Shown here piece after piece: positions 7,429 through 16,712 of a stretch of 64,000 nucleotides of DNA (position 1 is its first letter; the number at the start of each line of letters is the position of its first letter). Under the pieces are notes generated by a model, which was given only the letters and a program-made list of their open reading frames with translations, was not told where the DNA came from and searched no databases. This DNA comes from Pseudomonas fluorescens (lineage in GTDB: Bacteria > Pseudomonadota > Gammaproteobacteria > Pseudomonadales > Pseudomonadaceae). The stretch lies in assembly GCF_000967965.1 (NCBI RefSeq), contig NZ_LACC01000023.1, forward strand, positions 62,001 to 126,000, given 5' to 3'. The translations under genes and the position numbers were made by a program.

Positions 7429-9333
7429 ATGACATCAGTAAACCAGTTCTGGCGCCGGGCGAAACTGCCCCTGGCTGTCAGTCTTGCCTCTACGCTCGCC
7501 GGGCCAGCATTCGGCGTCAGTTTCAACGTCGGTGAAATCGAAGGTCAGTTCGACTCATCCCTGTCGGTTGGTGCCAGCTGGTCTACCGAGCAGCCGAACA
7601 AGAACCTCATTGGTGTCAACAACGGCGGCAAGGGTCTGTCCCAGACTTCTGATGACGGTCACCTGAACTTCAAGAGCGGAGAAACCTTCTCGAAGATCTT
7701 CAAGGGCATCCATGACCTTGAACTGAAATACGGCGATACCGGTGTTTTCGTCCGTGGCAAATACTGGTACGACTTTGAACTGAAGGACGAAAGCCGTCCG
7801 TTCAAGGACATCAGCGACGAGGGCCGCAAGGAAGGCGCCAAGTCCGCCGGCGGCCAGATCCTCGACGCCTTCGTCTACCACAACTACTCCATTGCCGATC
7901 AACCAGGCTCCGTGCGTCTGGGCAAGCAGGTCGTGAGCTGGGGTGAAAGTACCTTCATCGGTGGTGGCATCAACTCGATCAACCCGATCGACGTGTCCGC
8001 GTTCCGCCGTCCGGGTGCCGAGATCAAGGAAGGCCTGATCCCGGTCAACATGTTCTATGTGTCCCAGAGCCTGACCGAAAACCTGTCGGCCGAAGCGTTC
8101 TACCAAATTGAATGGGACCAGACCGTCGTCGACAACTGCGGCACGTTCTTCTCCCAGCCGGACATCGTTGCCGACGGCTGCGACGACAACCTGCGCGTAC
8201 TGGCCAAGCGTTCGCAAATTCCGGCCATCGCCCTGGGGCCTTTGGCCGCCAACGGCGTCGACGTCAACAACGAGGGTGTTCTGGTGCGTCGCGGCGGCGA
8301 TCGCGATGCCCGTGACAGCGGCCAGTGGGGCGCGTCCTTCAAGTACATGTTCGACCCGCTGGACACCGAATTCGGCGCCTATTTCATGAACTACCACAGC
8401 CGTGCGCCGATCTTCAGCGCCACCGGTGCGCCGCAGTCGGTCTACAACACTGCTGCGGCACTCCAAGGTGGCCCGTTTGCCGCGCTGGCGCCATTGCTGG
8501 TGGCGGGTAACTCGCAGTACTTCATCGAATACCCGGAAGACATCCGCCTCTACGGCCTGAGCTTTTCCACCACCCTGCCTACCGGTACGGCGTGGAGCGG
8601 TGAGATCAGCTACCGTCCGAACGCACCGGTGCAGCTCAACTCCACCGACATCCTCTTCTCCGGTGTCCGTCCTATAGGCAATAACAACCCGAACAACCCG
8701 TTGACCAATGCATCGCTGCTTACCGGTGTGCCGGGTCAGGACCTGCACGGGTATCGTCGCAAGGAAGTCACCCAGTTCCAGACCACCCTGACGCACTTCT
8801 TCGACCAGGTCATGGGCGCCAGCCGTCTGACCCTGGTAGGCGAAATAGGCGTGACCCACGTTGGCGGCCTGGAAAGCACTTCCGACGTTCGTTATGGCCG
8901 CGATCCGGTCTTCGGCCCGGGTGAGTTGCCAGCCTCTGGCGCGCTCGATACCTGCGTGACACTCAACAACAGCACCATCAGCGGTGCCGGCCCGGGTACG
9001 CCGACCAACAACCGCAGCCGCAACTGCACCGACGAAGGCTTCACCACCCCCACTTCGTGGGGCTACCGCGGTCGTGCCATCTGGGAATACAACGACGTGT
9101 TTGCTGGTGTGAACCTCAAGCCGAACGTTGCCTGGTCCCATGACGTGAGCGGTTACTCCCCTGGCCCTGGCGGCAACTTCGAGGAAGGCCGCAAAGCGGT
9201 GAGCCTGGGTGTCGACGCCGAGTACCAGAACACCTATACCGCGAGCCTGGCTTACACCAACTTCTTCGACGGCAAGTACACCACCGTGGATGATCGCGAC
9301 TTCGTTGCGCTCAGCCTCGGCGTGAACTTCTAA
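7429..9333 (+). CDS. DUF1302 family protein, putative outer-membrane beta-barrel
   Basis: 634 aa. The signal peptide ends near GPAFG-VSF (about residue 29). The mature part is rich in alternating polar/aromatic stretches and Gly/Asn turns, and the protein ends in ...LSLGVNF; a terminal Phe is the usual insertion signal of outer-membrane barrels. DUF1302 genes are often next to DUF1329 genes and to steroid, alkane or fatty-acid catabolic genes, so a role in moving a hydrophobic compound is inferred, not proven. ATGGAG lies shortly before the ATG. DUF1329 follows after 28 bases, so the two are probably co-transcribed. Confidence 0.85.
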   Translation: MTSVNQFWRRAKLPLAVSLASTLAGPAFGVSFNVGEIEGQFDSSLSVGASWSTEQPNKNLIGVNNGGKGLSQTSDDGHLNFKSGETFSKIFKGIHDLELKYGDTGVFVRGKYWYDFELKDESRPFKDISDEGRKEGAKSAGGQILDAFVYHNYSIADQPGSVRLGKQVVSWGESTFIGGGINSINPIDVSAFRRPGAEIKEGLIPVNMFYVSQSLTENLSAEAFYQIEWDQTVVDNCGTFFSQPDIVADGCDDNLRVLAKRSQIPAIALGPLAANGVDVNNEGVLVRRGGDRDARDSGQWGASFKYMFDPLDTEFGAYFMNYHSRAPIFSATGAPQSVYNTAAALQGGPFAALAPLLVAGNSQYFIEYPEDIRLYGLSFSTTLPTGTAWSGEISYRPNAPVQLNSTDILFSGVRPIGNNNPNNPLTNASLLTGVPGQDLHGYRRKEVTQFQTTLTHFFDQVMGASRLTLVGEIGVTHVGGLESTSDVRYGRDPVFGPGELPASGALDTCVTLNNSTISGAGPGTPTNNRSRNCTDEGFTTPTSWGYRGRAIWEYNDVFAGVNLKPNVAWSHDVSGYSPGPGGNFEEGRKAVSLGVDAEYQNTYTASLAYTNFFDGKYTTVDDRDFVALSLGVNF

Positions 9334-9361
9334 GCACAGTATTTTCAGGACGAACACATAA

Positions 9362-10726
9362 ATGAAAATAACAAAGAGTCTGTTCCAAGCCGGTGTTCTG
9401 GGCCTTTCGCTGCTGGCGACCAGCGTCATCGCAGCGGTTCCCCAGGCCGAGGCCGACAAACTGGGCAAGAGCCTGACCCCGATGGGCGCCGAAATGGCGG
9501 GTAACGCCGACGGTTCGATCCCCGCCTGGAAGCCGATGGCGAAGAACGCCGGTACGGTCGACAGCAAAGGTTTCCTGTCCAATCCGTTCGCCAGCGAAAA
9601 ACCGCTGTTCACCATCACGGCGCAGAACGTCGACCAGTACAAGGAAAAGCTCGCCCCGGGCCAGTACGCGATGTTCAAGCGCTACCCGGAAACCTACAAG
9701 ATGCCGGTCTATCCGTCCCATCGCGGTGCCACCGTGCCGGATGACGTGTTCGCCGCCATCAAGCGCAACGCCACCAACACCAACCTGGTGTCCGGCGGCA
9801 ACGGCCTGGAAAACTTCGAAACAGCCGTGCCGTTCCCGATTCCGAAAAGCGGCGTGGAAGTCATCTGGAACCACATCACCCGCTATCGCGGGGGCAGCGT
9901 GACCCGCCTGGTGACCCAGGCCACGCCGCAGCCGAACGGCTCGTTCAGCCTGGTGTACTTCCAGGACCAGTTCGTGTTCCGCGACAAGATGAAGGACTAC
10001 GACCCGAAAAACCCGGGCAACATCCTGTTCTACTTCAAGCAGAAAGTGACCGCTCCGGCTCGTCTGGCCGGTGGTGTGCTGCTGGTTCACGAAACCCTCG
10101 ACCAGGTCAAGGAACCGCGCTCGGCGTGGGTCTACAACGCCGGTCAGCGTCGTGTGCGTCGTGCGCCACAAGTGTCCTATGACGGCCCGGGTACCGCGGC
10201 CGATGGTCTGCGTACCTCCGATAACCTGGACATGTTCAACGGTGCACCGGATCGTTACGACTGGAAGCTCGAAGGCAAGAAAGAGATGTACATCGCCTCC
10301 GACGCCTACAAGCTCGACGACCCGAGCCTCAAGTACACCGACATCATCAAGGCCGGTCACATCAACCAGGATCTGGCGCGTTACGAGCTGCGCCGGGTGT
10401 GGCATGTGGTAGCCACCTTGAAGGAGGGGCAGCGTCACATCTACGCCAAGCGTGACTTCTACATCGACGAAGATACCTGGCAAGCAGCGGTCATCGACCA
10501 TTACGACGGTCGTGGCCAACTGTGGCGTGTAGGTGAGGCCCATGCCGAGAACTACTACGACAAGCAAGTGCCGTGGTATGCCCTCGAAGCCCTGTATGAC
10601 CTGCAATCGGGTCGTTACCTGGCGCTGGGCATGAAGAACGAAGAGAAGTCGGCCTATGACTTCGGCTTCCAGGCCACCACCAGCGACTTCACTCCGGCCG
10701 CCCTGCGTCAGGACGGTGTTCGCTAA
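9362..10726 (+). CDS. DUF1329 family exported protein (LolB-like fold suspected)
   Basis: 454 aa. A signal peptide ends at about SVIAA-VPQA (residues 1-25), and the mature protein begins with the family's SLTPMGAEMAGNADGSIPAW block. DUF1329 proteins are periplasmic or outer-membrane associated, and a lipid-carrier fold related to LolA/LolB has been suggested for them; that point is from memory. It lies 28 bases after DUF1302 and ahead of a strong terminator (10761-10787), so DUF1302-DUF1329 form a two-gene unit. A joint role in lipid passage between the membranes is the simplest reading. Confidence 0.85.
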   Translation: MKITKSLFQAGVLGLSLLATSVIAAVPQAEADKLGKSLTPMGAEMAGNADGSIPAWKPMAKNAGTVDSKGFLSNPFASEKPLFTITAQNVDQYKEKLAPGQYAMFKRYPETYKMPVYPSHRGATVPDDVFAAIKRNATNTNLVSGGNGLENFETAVPFPIPKSGVEVIWNHITRYRGGSVTRLVTQATPQPNGSFSLVYFQDQFVFRDKMKDYDPKNPGNILFYFKQKVTAPARLAGGVLLVHETLDQVKEPRSAWVYNAGQRRVRRAPQVSYDGPGTAADGLRTSDNLDMFNGAPDRYDWKLEGKKEMYIASDAYKLDDPSLKYTDIIKAGHINQDLARYELRRVWHVVATLKEGQRHIYAKRDFYIDEDTWQAAVIDHYDGRGQLWRVGEAHAENYYDKQVPWYALEALYDLQSGRYLALGMKNEEKSAYDFGFQATTSDFTPAALRQDGVR

Positions 10727-10760
10727 GGTGAACTGAGTAGAAGCCGCACCCTCTGAAAAC

Positions 10761-10787
10761 GCCCCGACTGGTTCGGGGCTTTTTTTT
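10761..10787 (+). terminator. Rho-independent terminator after DUF1329
   Basis: GCCCCGA-CTGGT-TCGGGGC stem-loop followed by eight T, 35 bases after the DUF1329 stop codon. Confidence 0.92.
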
Positions 10788-10900
10788 GCTTGTAGACTTT
10801 TTGTAGCCATTTGTAGCAATTACCTTCATTCCCTATCCGTTTACGGCTAGTCTGCGGACATCTGCAACGCCGCCACCCGCAATTCAAACAAGAGCCGGCT

Positions 10901-13639
10901 ATGACTGATTTGTCTACACCCCCAGGTTCTGCAAACGTTGCTGTCGCGACACTCGACGGGCGCTTCTTCCGCCCGCCGTTGCCCGACGGCCATGTGCTGC
11001 GTCCACGTTTGTGCGAGCGCCTGAGTGCCGGGCTCGGTGGCAGGTTGCTGCTGGTCAGCGCACCGGCAGGGTTCGGCAAGAGTTCGTTGGCGGTAGAGTT
11101 TTGTCAGGGGTTGCCGGCGCACTGGCAAAGCCTCTGGCTGGGCTTGAGCCCGCGAGACAGTGACCCGGGGCGTTTTCTCGAGCGCCTGCTGGAAGGCCTC
11201 CAGGACTACTTCCCGCACTTGGGCAGACAATCCCTCGGGCTGTTGAAAATGCGCCAGCGCCATCAGCCTTTCGCATTCGAAGAATGGCTGGACGGCCTGC
11301 TCGACGAGTTGGCCGAACACCTGTCCACCGCGACGCCATTGCTGCTGGTGCTGGATGATTACCATCTGGCCCAGGGGCCAGTGCTGGATCGTTGCCTGCA
11401 ATTTTTCCTCAACCATCTTCCCGATGGCTTGCTGGTGATGGTCACCAGTCGCCAGCGTCCCGATTGGCATCTGGCGCGGCTACGGCTGTCGCGGCAATTG
11501 CTTGAGTTACATGAACAGGATCTGCGCCTGACCCACGACGAAGCGTTGAGCCTACTCGACCGACACAGCAGTTCCCTGCGCGGAGAGGCACTGGAAAACC
11601 TGATCCAGCGCAGCGAAGGTTGGGTCGCAGGGTTACGTTTCTGGCTGCTGGCCGCCTCGGAGGCGGGCACCGATGGCGCACTGCCGCAATCGTTGCACGG
11701 CGGGGAAGGGCTGATCCGCGATTACCTGCTCGAAGAAGTCATCGATTGCCTGCCCGCCGAGGTCCAGTCGTTCCTCTATGACACGGCGCCCCAGGAACGT
11801 TTTTGCAGCGAACTGTGCGACGCCGTTCGCGACGCCCATGACAGCGGGGAAATCCTGCGCTTCCTGCTCGCCCACCAAGTGTTCCTGGTGCCACTGGATG
11901 AACATGGCCACTGGTATCGTTACCACCACCTGTTTTCCGATCTGTTGCGCACGCGCCCGACTTCCCAGTCGATGGTGCCGGCCGCCAGCCTGCACCTGCG
12001 TGCCTGCCGCTGGTTCAATGCCCAGGGCCTGCTCGATGAGGCCGTGGAGCAGGCCTTGCGTGCCGGTCACCTGGATGTCGCGGCCAACCTGGTGCAGAAC
12101 CTCTCCGAAGAGCAACTGCTGGCCGAGCAGAACGTCGGCATGTTGCTGCGCTGGAAAATGGACTTGCCTGACAGCTTGCTGATCAGCACACCGCGACTGA
12201 TCGTGCTGTATAGCTGGGCGCTGGGGATGGCATGCCAACTGGATGCCGCGGAAGAACTGGCCAGCCATTTGAGCCGTTTCCTGCCCGCTCCGTCGGCCAC
12301 CGCCCAGAAGTCGATGCTGGCCCAATGGCTGGCGTTGAGCGGCATCATTGCCCGTGGGCGCGGCAACCGCGAACTGACGCTGCGGTACTGCGGCGAAGCG
12401 TTGGAAAGTCTTCCGTCCAAGCGTTACGGACAACGCCTGATGTGCCTCTCGACCCTGTCTAACCTGGCCATTGCCGACGGTGATTTGTGGCGGGCGCGGG
12501 GATTGAACCGCGAATCGCTGGAGCTGGCGCAACGGGTCGGCAACCCCTTGTTCGAAGCACTGGCACATTACGACCGCGCCCGGGTGCTGCAAGCGCGCGG
12601 GGAAATCTGTCGGGCGCTGGAAGAGGTCCGTCAGGGAATGCAGCGCCTGCAGAGCTTGCCTGCGCAACGGCTGTATGCGGTTCGAGCCCGGCTGACCTTG
12701 TACGAAGGCTTTTTGCTGGCCCTGCGCATGCAGCCACAAGCGGCGCGGGTGCGATTGCAGGCCGGTTTGAGCGAGGCGCGTGCCTGCCGTGACATCAGCG
12801 TGCTGATCGGCCACTGCGTGATTGCCAGGCTGGAAGGCAGTAGCGGCGAATTCGCCAAAGCCTTTGCCGAACTTGCCGAAGCCGAACGGCTAATGCACAT
12901 CTGGGATGTGCCACCGATCTACTACCTGGCCATGATCACCCTGGTCAAATGTGAACTCTGGCTAGCCCAGGGGCGCACCGATCTGGCCGAAGCCTGGCTG
13001 GCGCGCCTGGGGCAGACCTATAACGGCGAAAACGGGGCGGCACCACCGGAATTCCACCCGCAATTGCCGCTGCATATCGAATTGCAACAAGCACTGCTCG
13101 ACGTCATCCAGGGCCAACCGATGCTGGCCGAAGGGCGTTTGAATGCGCTGCTCGAACATGGTCAGCAAAGCGGTCGGCAGATGCTCAGTGCCATGGCGCT
13201 GACCCAGAAAGTGGCGTTGTTGCTGGGCAGCGGACGGGAGCCGGAAGCACGCAAGGCGCTGGCCCAGGCGCTGGACGCCGCCGGCGGAGGGGTACTGCAA
13301 CCCTTTGAGGGCTTGCTTGCCGAGCACCCGGACTGGCTGCGTGGGCAGCTTCAAAACTGTCCGCCAACCCCCGTCTCCCTGAGCCTCAGTGAAAAACTGC
13401 CGGCACTGGCTGCCCGTCCCGGGCTGGAGTCCTGCGCGGTCGCGGAACAGCTCAGCACCCGGGAAATGGCAGTCCTGCGATTGATCGCCCAGGGCTGTTC
13501 GAACCAGGAAATCAGCGATCAGCTGTTTATTTCCCTGCACACGGTCAAGACCCACGCCAGCCACATCAATAGCAAGCTTGGAGTCGAGAGGCGTACGCAG
13601 GCGGTGGCGCGAGCCAAGGAATTGGGGGTGCTGGGTTAA
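10901..13639 (+). CDS. MalT-type LuxR family ATP-dependent transcriptional regulator
   Basis: 912 aa. N-terminal STAND ATPase domain with Walker A APAGFGKSS (about 54-62) and Walker B LLLVLDDYH (147-155). A long helical TPR-like sensor region occupies the middle, and a C-terminal LuxR helix-turn-helix (about 851-912, with SNQEISDQLFISLHTVKTH) completes it. MalT-like activators bind an inducer in the TPR part, oligomerise with ATP and activate nearby promoters. Its position after DUF1302/DUF1329 makes those genes and the acyl-CoA ligase likely targets. The inducer is unknown. A terminator separates it from the preceding gene, so it has its own promoter in 10788-10900. Confidence 0.9.
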   Translation: MTDLSTPPGSANVAVATLDGRFFRPPLPDGHVLRPRLCERLSAGLGGRLLLVSAPAGFGKSSLAVEFCQGLPAHWQSLWLGLSPRDSDPGRFLERLLEGLQDYFPHLGRQSLGLLKMRQRHQPFAFEEWLDGLLDELAEHLSTATPLLLVLDDYHLAQGPVLDRCLQFFLNHLPDGLLVMVTSRQRPDWHLARLRLSRQLLELHEQDLRLTHDEALSLLDRHSSSLRGEALENLIQRSEGWVAGLRFWLLAASEAGTDGALPQSLHGGEGLIRDYLLEEVIDCLPAEVQSFLYDTAPQERFCSELCDAVRDAHDSGEILRFLLAHQVFLVPLDEHGHWYRYHHLFSDLLRTRPTSQSMVPAASLHLRACRWFNAQGLLDEAVEQALRAGHLDVAANLVQNLSEEQLLAEQNVGMLLRWKMDLPDSLLISTPRLIVLYSWALGMACQLDAAEELASHLSRFLPAPSATAQKSMLAQWLALSGIIARGRGNRELTLRYCGEALESLPSKRYGQRLMCLSTLSNLAIADGDLWRARGLNRESLELAQRVGNPLFEALAHYDRARVLQARGEICRALEEVRQGMQRLQSLPAQRLYAVRARLTLYEGFLLALRMQPQAARVRLQAGLSEARACRDISVLIGHCVIARLEGSSGEFAKAFAELAEAERLMHIWDVPPIYYLAMITLVKCELWLAQGRTDLAEAWLARLGQTYNGENGAAPPEFHPQLPLHIELQQALLDVIQGQPMLAEGRLNALLEHGQQSGRQMLSAMALTQKVALLLGSGREPEARKALAQALDAAGGGVLQPFEGLLAEHPDWLRGQLQNCPPTPVSLSLSEKLPALAARPGLESCAVAEQLSTREMAVLRLIAQGCSNQEISDQLFISLHTVKTHASHINSKLGVERRTQAVARAKELGVLG

Positions 13640-13725
13640 GGATTTTTCACGTTACACATCGCGGCCATTGGCTGGATACTCAATTGTGCGAAAATCGTTC
13701 GTCCCCGTTTATCGAGCAGGCTCCG

Positions 13726-14367
13726 ATGTCCCAGCACCCCGCCCTCATCCGCGAAACCTTCCCCGTCGGTCCTTTGCAGTGCAACTGCACGATCATCGGC
13801 GATCCGGTAACGAAAAAGGCCATCGTCGTCGATCCGGGTGGCAATCATGAGTTGATCCTGGCGCGTCTCGACGCCCTTGGGCTGAAAGTGGTCAGCATCA
13901 TTCACACCCACGCGCACCTCGATCATTTCCTGGCTTCCGGCCAACTCAAGGAGAAAACCGGCGCGACCCTGCATTTGCACAAGGAAGACCAGTTCCTGTG
14001 GGACAACCTGGAAATGCAGTGCCAGATGTTCGGTGTTCCCTATACCCCGGTGCCGTCCCCGGATCGCTGGCTGGCCGATGATGAAGAGCTGGCCTGCGGC
14101 TGTGGCGTGGCGCTGCACACGCCAGGTCATACGCCGGGCTCCATGAGCTTCTGGTTTTCCGAGGCCAAGCTGCTGATTGCCGGTGATACGCTGTTTCGTC
14201 GTGGCGTCGGACGCACGGATTTGTGGGGCGGCGACCAGGCGACCATCGTGCGCTCGATCAAGCAGCGGCTGTACACCCTCGACGAAGACGCGACCGTGGT
14301 GACCGGGCATGGTCCGGATACCCGCCTGGGCGACGAAATGCGCGAGAACCCCTTTGTTCGGGGCTGA
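13726..14367 (+). CDS. MBL-fold metallo-hydrolase (glyoxalase II-like, YcbL type)
   Basis: 213 aa, short for glyoxalase II. The zinc motif THAHLDH is at residues 61-67 (T-H-x-H-x-D-H). Other metal-ligand blocks are HTPGHTPGSMSF, AGDTLFRRGVGRTDLWGG and the C-terminal VTGHGPDT. It is most like E. coli YcbL/GloC, small metallo-beta-lactamase-fold thioesterases that hydrolyse S-lactoylglutathione. The ATG at 13726 is preferred over an upstream in-frame start because homologues begin close to PALIRETFPVGPLQCN. Single gene. Confidence 0.87.
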   Translation: MSQHPALIRETFPVGPLQCNCTIIGDPVTKKAIVVDPGGNHELILARLDALGLKVVSIIHTHAHLDHFLASGQLKEKTGATLHLHKEDQFLWDNLEMQCQMFGVPYTPVPSPDRWLADDEELACGCGVALHTPGHTPGSMSFWFSEAKLLIAGDTLFRRGVGRTDLWGGDQATIVRSIKQRLYTLDEDATVVTGHGPDTRLGDEMRENPFVRG

Positions 14368-14470
14368 TTTGTAACATTCGGAATTTTTACCCGTTAACGT
14401 GATCCAACGCCCGCAAAGGCTGATGCCTTGGTCCGTTGCACCACAGAATGCAAAAAAGTAGGAGCTTTAC

Positions 14471-15211
14471 ATGTTCACCACGCGTCGTTTGATTATTCTC
14501 GCTACGGCTGTGGCCGTTTTGTCCGGTTGTGCTTCGCCTAACCCATACGGCGGTCAGGGCCAGGCTCAGGGCCAGACGGATAGCGGCTCCGAAGGCATGA
14601 GCAAGACCGCTAAATACGGTGGCTTGGGCGCTCTGGCCGGTGCGCTGGCTGGTGCTGCGATCAACCACGATAACCGTGGCAAGGGCGCATTGATCGGTGC
14701 AGCAGTGGTTGGTGCTTCCGCCGCCGGCTACGGCTACTACGCCGATCAGCAAGAGAAAAAGCTGCGCGCCAGCATGGCCAACACCGGTGTTGAAGTGCAG
14801 CGCCAGGGCGACCAGATCAAGCTGATCATGCCGGGTAACATCACGTTCGCTACCGATTCGGCGAACATTGCCCCAGGTTTCTACCAGCCGCTGAACAACC
14901 TGGCGGGCTCGCTGAAAGAGTTCAACCAGAACCAGATCGAGATTGTCGGCTATACCGACAGCACTGGCAGCCGCCAGCACAACATGGACCTGTCCCAGCG
15001 TCGTGCCCAGAGCGTGGCAACCTACCTGACCTCGCAAGGTGTCAGCGGTGCCAACCTGAGCGCTCGCGGTGCCGGCCCGGATGGCCCGGTTGCCAGTAAC
15101 GCTGACGTCAATGGCCGTGCGCAGAACCGCCGTGTAGAGGTCAACCTCAAGGCGATTCCTGGCCAGCAGTATGGTGGTCAGCAGCAAGGTCAGGTTCAGC
15201 AGTACCCTTGA
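14471..15211 (+). CDS. OmpA family lipoprotein with glycine-zipper region (YiaD-like)
   Basis: 246 aa. Lipobox LSGCAS with Cys20, then a Gly/Ala-rich glycine-zipper segment (about residues 48-92, GGLGALAGALAGAAIN), and a C-terminal OmpA peptidoglycan-binding domain (about 115-230) with FATDSANI, VGYTDSTGS and NRRVEVNL. The protein is predicted to be anchored in the outer membrane by lipid and to hold peptidoglycan through the OmpA domain. The C-terminus is a Gln/Gly-rich tail. Preceded by GTAGGAGC and followed by a terminator at 15235. Confidence 0.92.
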   Translation: MFTTRRLIILATAVAVLSGCASPNPYGGQGQAQGQTDSGSEGMSKTAKYGGLGALAGALAGAAINHDNRGKGALIGAAVVGASAAGYGYYADQQEKKLRASMANTGVEVQRQGDQIKLIMPGNITFATDSANIAPGFYQPLNNLAGSLKEFNQNQIEIVGYTDSTGSRQHNMDLSQRRAQSVATYLTSQGVSGANLSARGAGPDGPVASNADVNGRAQNRRVEVNLKAIPGQQYGGQQQGQVQQYP

Positions 15212-15234
15212 TCGTCTGATTGAACCCCAGGTGT

Positions 15235-15277
15235 AAAAAGCCCGCTCGATCCTAACCAGATCAGGCGGGCTTTTTTG
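15235..15277 (+). terminator. Rho-independent terminator after the OmpA-type lipoprotein
   Basis: AAAAAGCCCGC ... GCGGGCTTTTTT, a stem able to end transcription in both directions, 24 bases after the stop codon. Confidence 0.9.
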
Positions 15278-15297
15278 TACCGTCAGTTCTGGCCCCA

Positions 15298-15388
15298 TCG
15301 CGAGCAGGCTCGCTCCCACAGGGGATCTTCTTTGGTCGTAGAGGTTGTGTCCGCTGAAGATCAATTGTGGGAGCGAGCCTGCTCGCGA
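15298..15388. repeat. REP doublet (REPIN), class with TCGCGAGCAGGCTCGC core
   Basis: Arms 15298-15320 and 15366-15388 are exact 23-base reverse complements of each other, about 45 bases apart. It lies between two terminators in a convergent intergenic region. Members of the same class occur at 27167 and 56816, and a single palindromic unit at 24811. Confidence 0.92.
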
Positions 15389-15422
15389 ATAGGCCAGTAC
15401 AGTCAACGAAGAACGCAGAAAC

Positions 15423-15462
15423 AAAAAAGCCCCCGGACAAGTGAATGTCCGGGGGCTTTTTG
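15423..15462 (-). terminator. Bidirectional terminator downstream of yhcB
   Basis: AAAAAAGCCCCCGGACA-agtgaa-TGTCCGGGGGCTTTTT. Both flanks carry homopolymer runs, so it serves yhcB on the minus strand and could also stop read-through from the left. Confidence 0.92.
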
Positions 15463-15479
15463 CTACGCGCGAAAGCTGA

Positions 15480-15914
15480 TTACTTCTTCAGGCCGTAGTG
15501 CTCATCGAGCATGCCAGGCGAGTTCGGGGATTTGGGAGCGTAGTCGCGTGGCGGCTCCTGATCGCGCGGTGGCGTCAGGCGCTCACGAGGTGCCTGCGCC
15601 GCGTCGGCGTGCAGGGAGGCCAGCAGGCGTTGGCGAGTCTGTTCGTCCAGGGCCAGGCGGTTGGCGCCCTCGGCGAGATGGTCCTGCACTTCCTGATAGC
15701 TCTGAGTCAGTTTCTTGACCAGTGTCGCGGTGCTGTTGAAGTGGGTCACCACCTCGTTCTGATAACTGTCGAAACGTTCCTGAATATCGTCCAGCTGACG
15801 CTGCGTGCGGCTGGGCGCGGCGTTCGGAGCAACGCGAGCGATCAGGAACCCAATGGCGACACCCACAACCAGGGCAAGAGTCGGTAACAACCAAACTAAG
15901 AGCGAGTGTTCCAC
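15480..15914 (-). CDS. zapG: YhcB/ZapG family (DUF1043) inner-membrane division-linked protein
   Basis: 144 aa. An N-terminal membrane helix (about residues 5-27, LVWLLPTLALVVGVAIGFLIA) is followed by a coiled-coil (about 35-90, QRQLDDIQERFDSYQNEVV...) and a proline/charged disordered tail. That is the layout of E. coli YhcB (ZapG/LapD-named), which links division, cell length and envelope synthesis. The position beside the alpha/beta hydrolase, trpS and zapE matches the conserved Pseudomonas order. It is divergent from the hydrolase. Confidence 0.85.
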   Translation of the reverse strand: MEHSLLVWLLPTLALVVGVAIGFLIARVAPNAAPSRTQRQLDDIQERFDSYQNEVVTHFNSTATLVKKLTQSYQEVQDHLAEGANRLALDEQTRQRLLASLHADAAQAPRERLTPPRDQEPPRDYAPKSPNSPGMLDEHYGLKK

Positions 15915-16058
15915 GAGTCCTTCCTCTATAAACGGCTTTGCTTTACGTTAACGGCTCGAACCTGCGCTGTATACCGCGATTCACTCGCAATAGACAGCCA
16001 CAGACAATTTGCTAGACGAGTCGACCCGATTCGAGGTCACGGAGTTCCTTCCTTGCTT

Positions 16059-16688
16059 ATGCGTGAAACCCCTGTAGTGATTGATGGCCCGGTGGGTCAA
16101 CTGGAAGCACTGTACCTGGACAATGAGCAGCTGCGTGGCCTGGCGCTCATCTGCCATCCGAACCCGGTGCAGGGCGGCACCATGCTCAACAAAGTGGTCT
16201 CGACCCTGCAGCGCACCGCGCGTGATGCCGGTTTGATTACTTTGCGCTTCAACTACCGTGGAGTCGGCGCCAGCGAAGGCACCCACGACATGGGTACCGG
16301 TGAAGTCGATGATGCCCAGGCTGTGGCCGAGTGGTTCCGGGCCAAACACCCGGAATTGCCGCTGACCCTGTTCGGTTTCTCCTTCGGTGGATTTGTTGCA
16401 GCAAGTCTCGGTGGACGTCTGGAAGCGAAGGGCGAACAGCTCAAGCACCTGTTCATGGTCGCGCCGGCGGTCATGCGCCTGGGCGATCAGGATCAGCTGC
16501 CGCAACAGGGCGAACTGACCCTGATCCAGCCGGAAACCGACGAAGTGATCGATCCGCAGCTGGTTTACGAATGGTCCGACAAGCTTGAACGTCCCCATGA
16601 GCTGCTGAAAGTGGCAGAATGCGGGCACTTTTTTCATGGCAAGCTGACCGATCTCAAGGATCTGATCCTGCCGCGTCTCTCGAATTGA
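16059..16688 (+). CDS. Alpha/beta hydrolase of the YheT/DUF-type small esterase group
   Basis: 209 aa. The nucleophile elbow GFSFG (residues 106-110, Ser108), the oxyanion block CHPNPVQGGTM (about 32-42), an Asp in the DEVIDPQ segment and the final His in CGHFFHG give a complete Ser-Asp-His triad. The ATG at 16059 is given, but TTG at 16053 lies eight bases from a GGAG (16041-16044), while the ATG lies fourteen away, so TTG may be the real start, adding two residues. The substrate is unknown. trpS follows after 24 bases, so the two genes are likely co-transcribed. Confidence 0.85.
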   Translation: MRETPVVIDGPVGQLEALYLDNEQLRGLALICHPNPVQGGTMLNKVVSTLQRTARDAGLITLRFNYRGVGASEGTHDMGTGEVDDAQAVAEWFRAKHPELPLTLFGFSFGGFVAASLGGRLEAKGEQLKHLFMVAPAVMRLGDQDQLPQQGELTLIQPETDEVIDPQLVYEWSDKLERPHELLKVAECGHFFHGKLTDLKDLILPRLSN

Positions 16689-16712
16689 TTGCAGTCTGAC
16701 AAGCGATTACCC

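Noticed and set aside
7555..9678. 707-codon open frame antisense to the DUF1302 gene
   Set aside because: It lies opposite a gene with signal peptide, barrel features and family match; the antisense translation is low in hydrophobic order and shows no domain. Long antisense frames are expected in GC-rich coding DNA.
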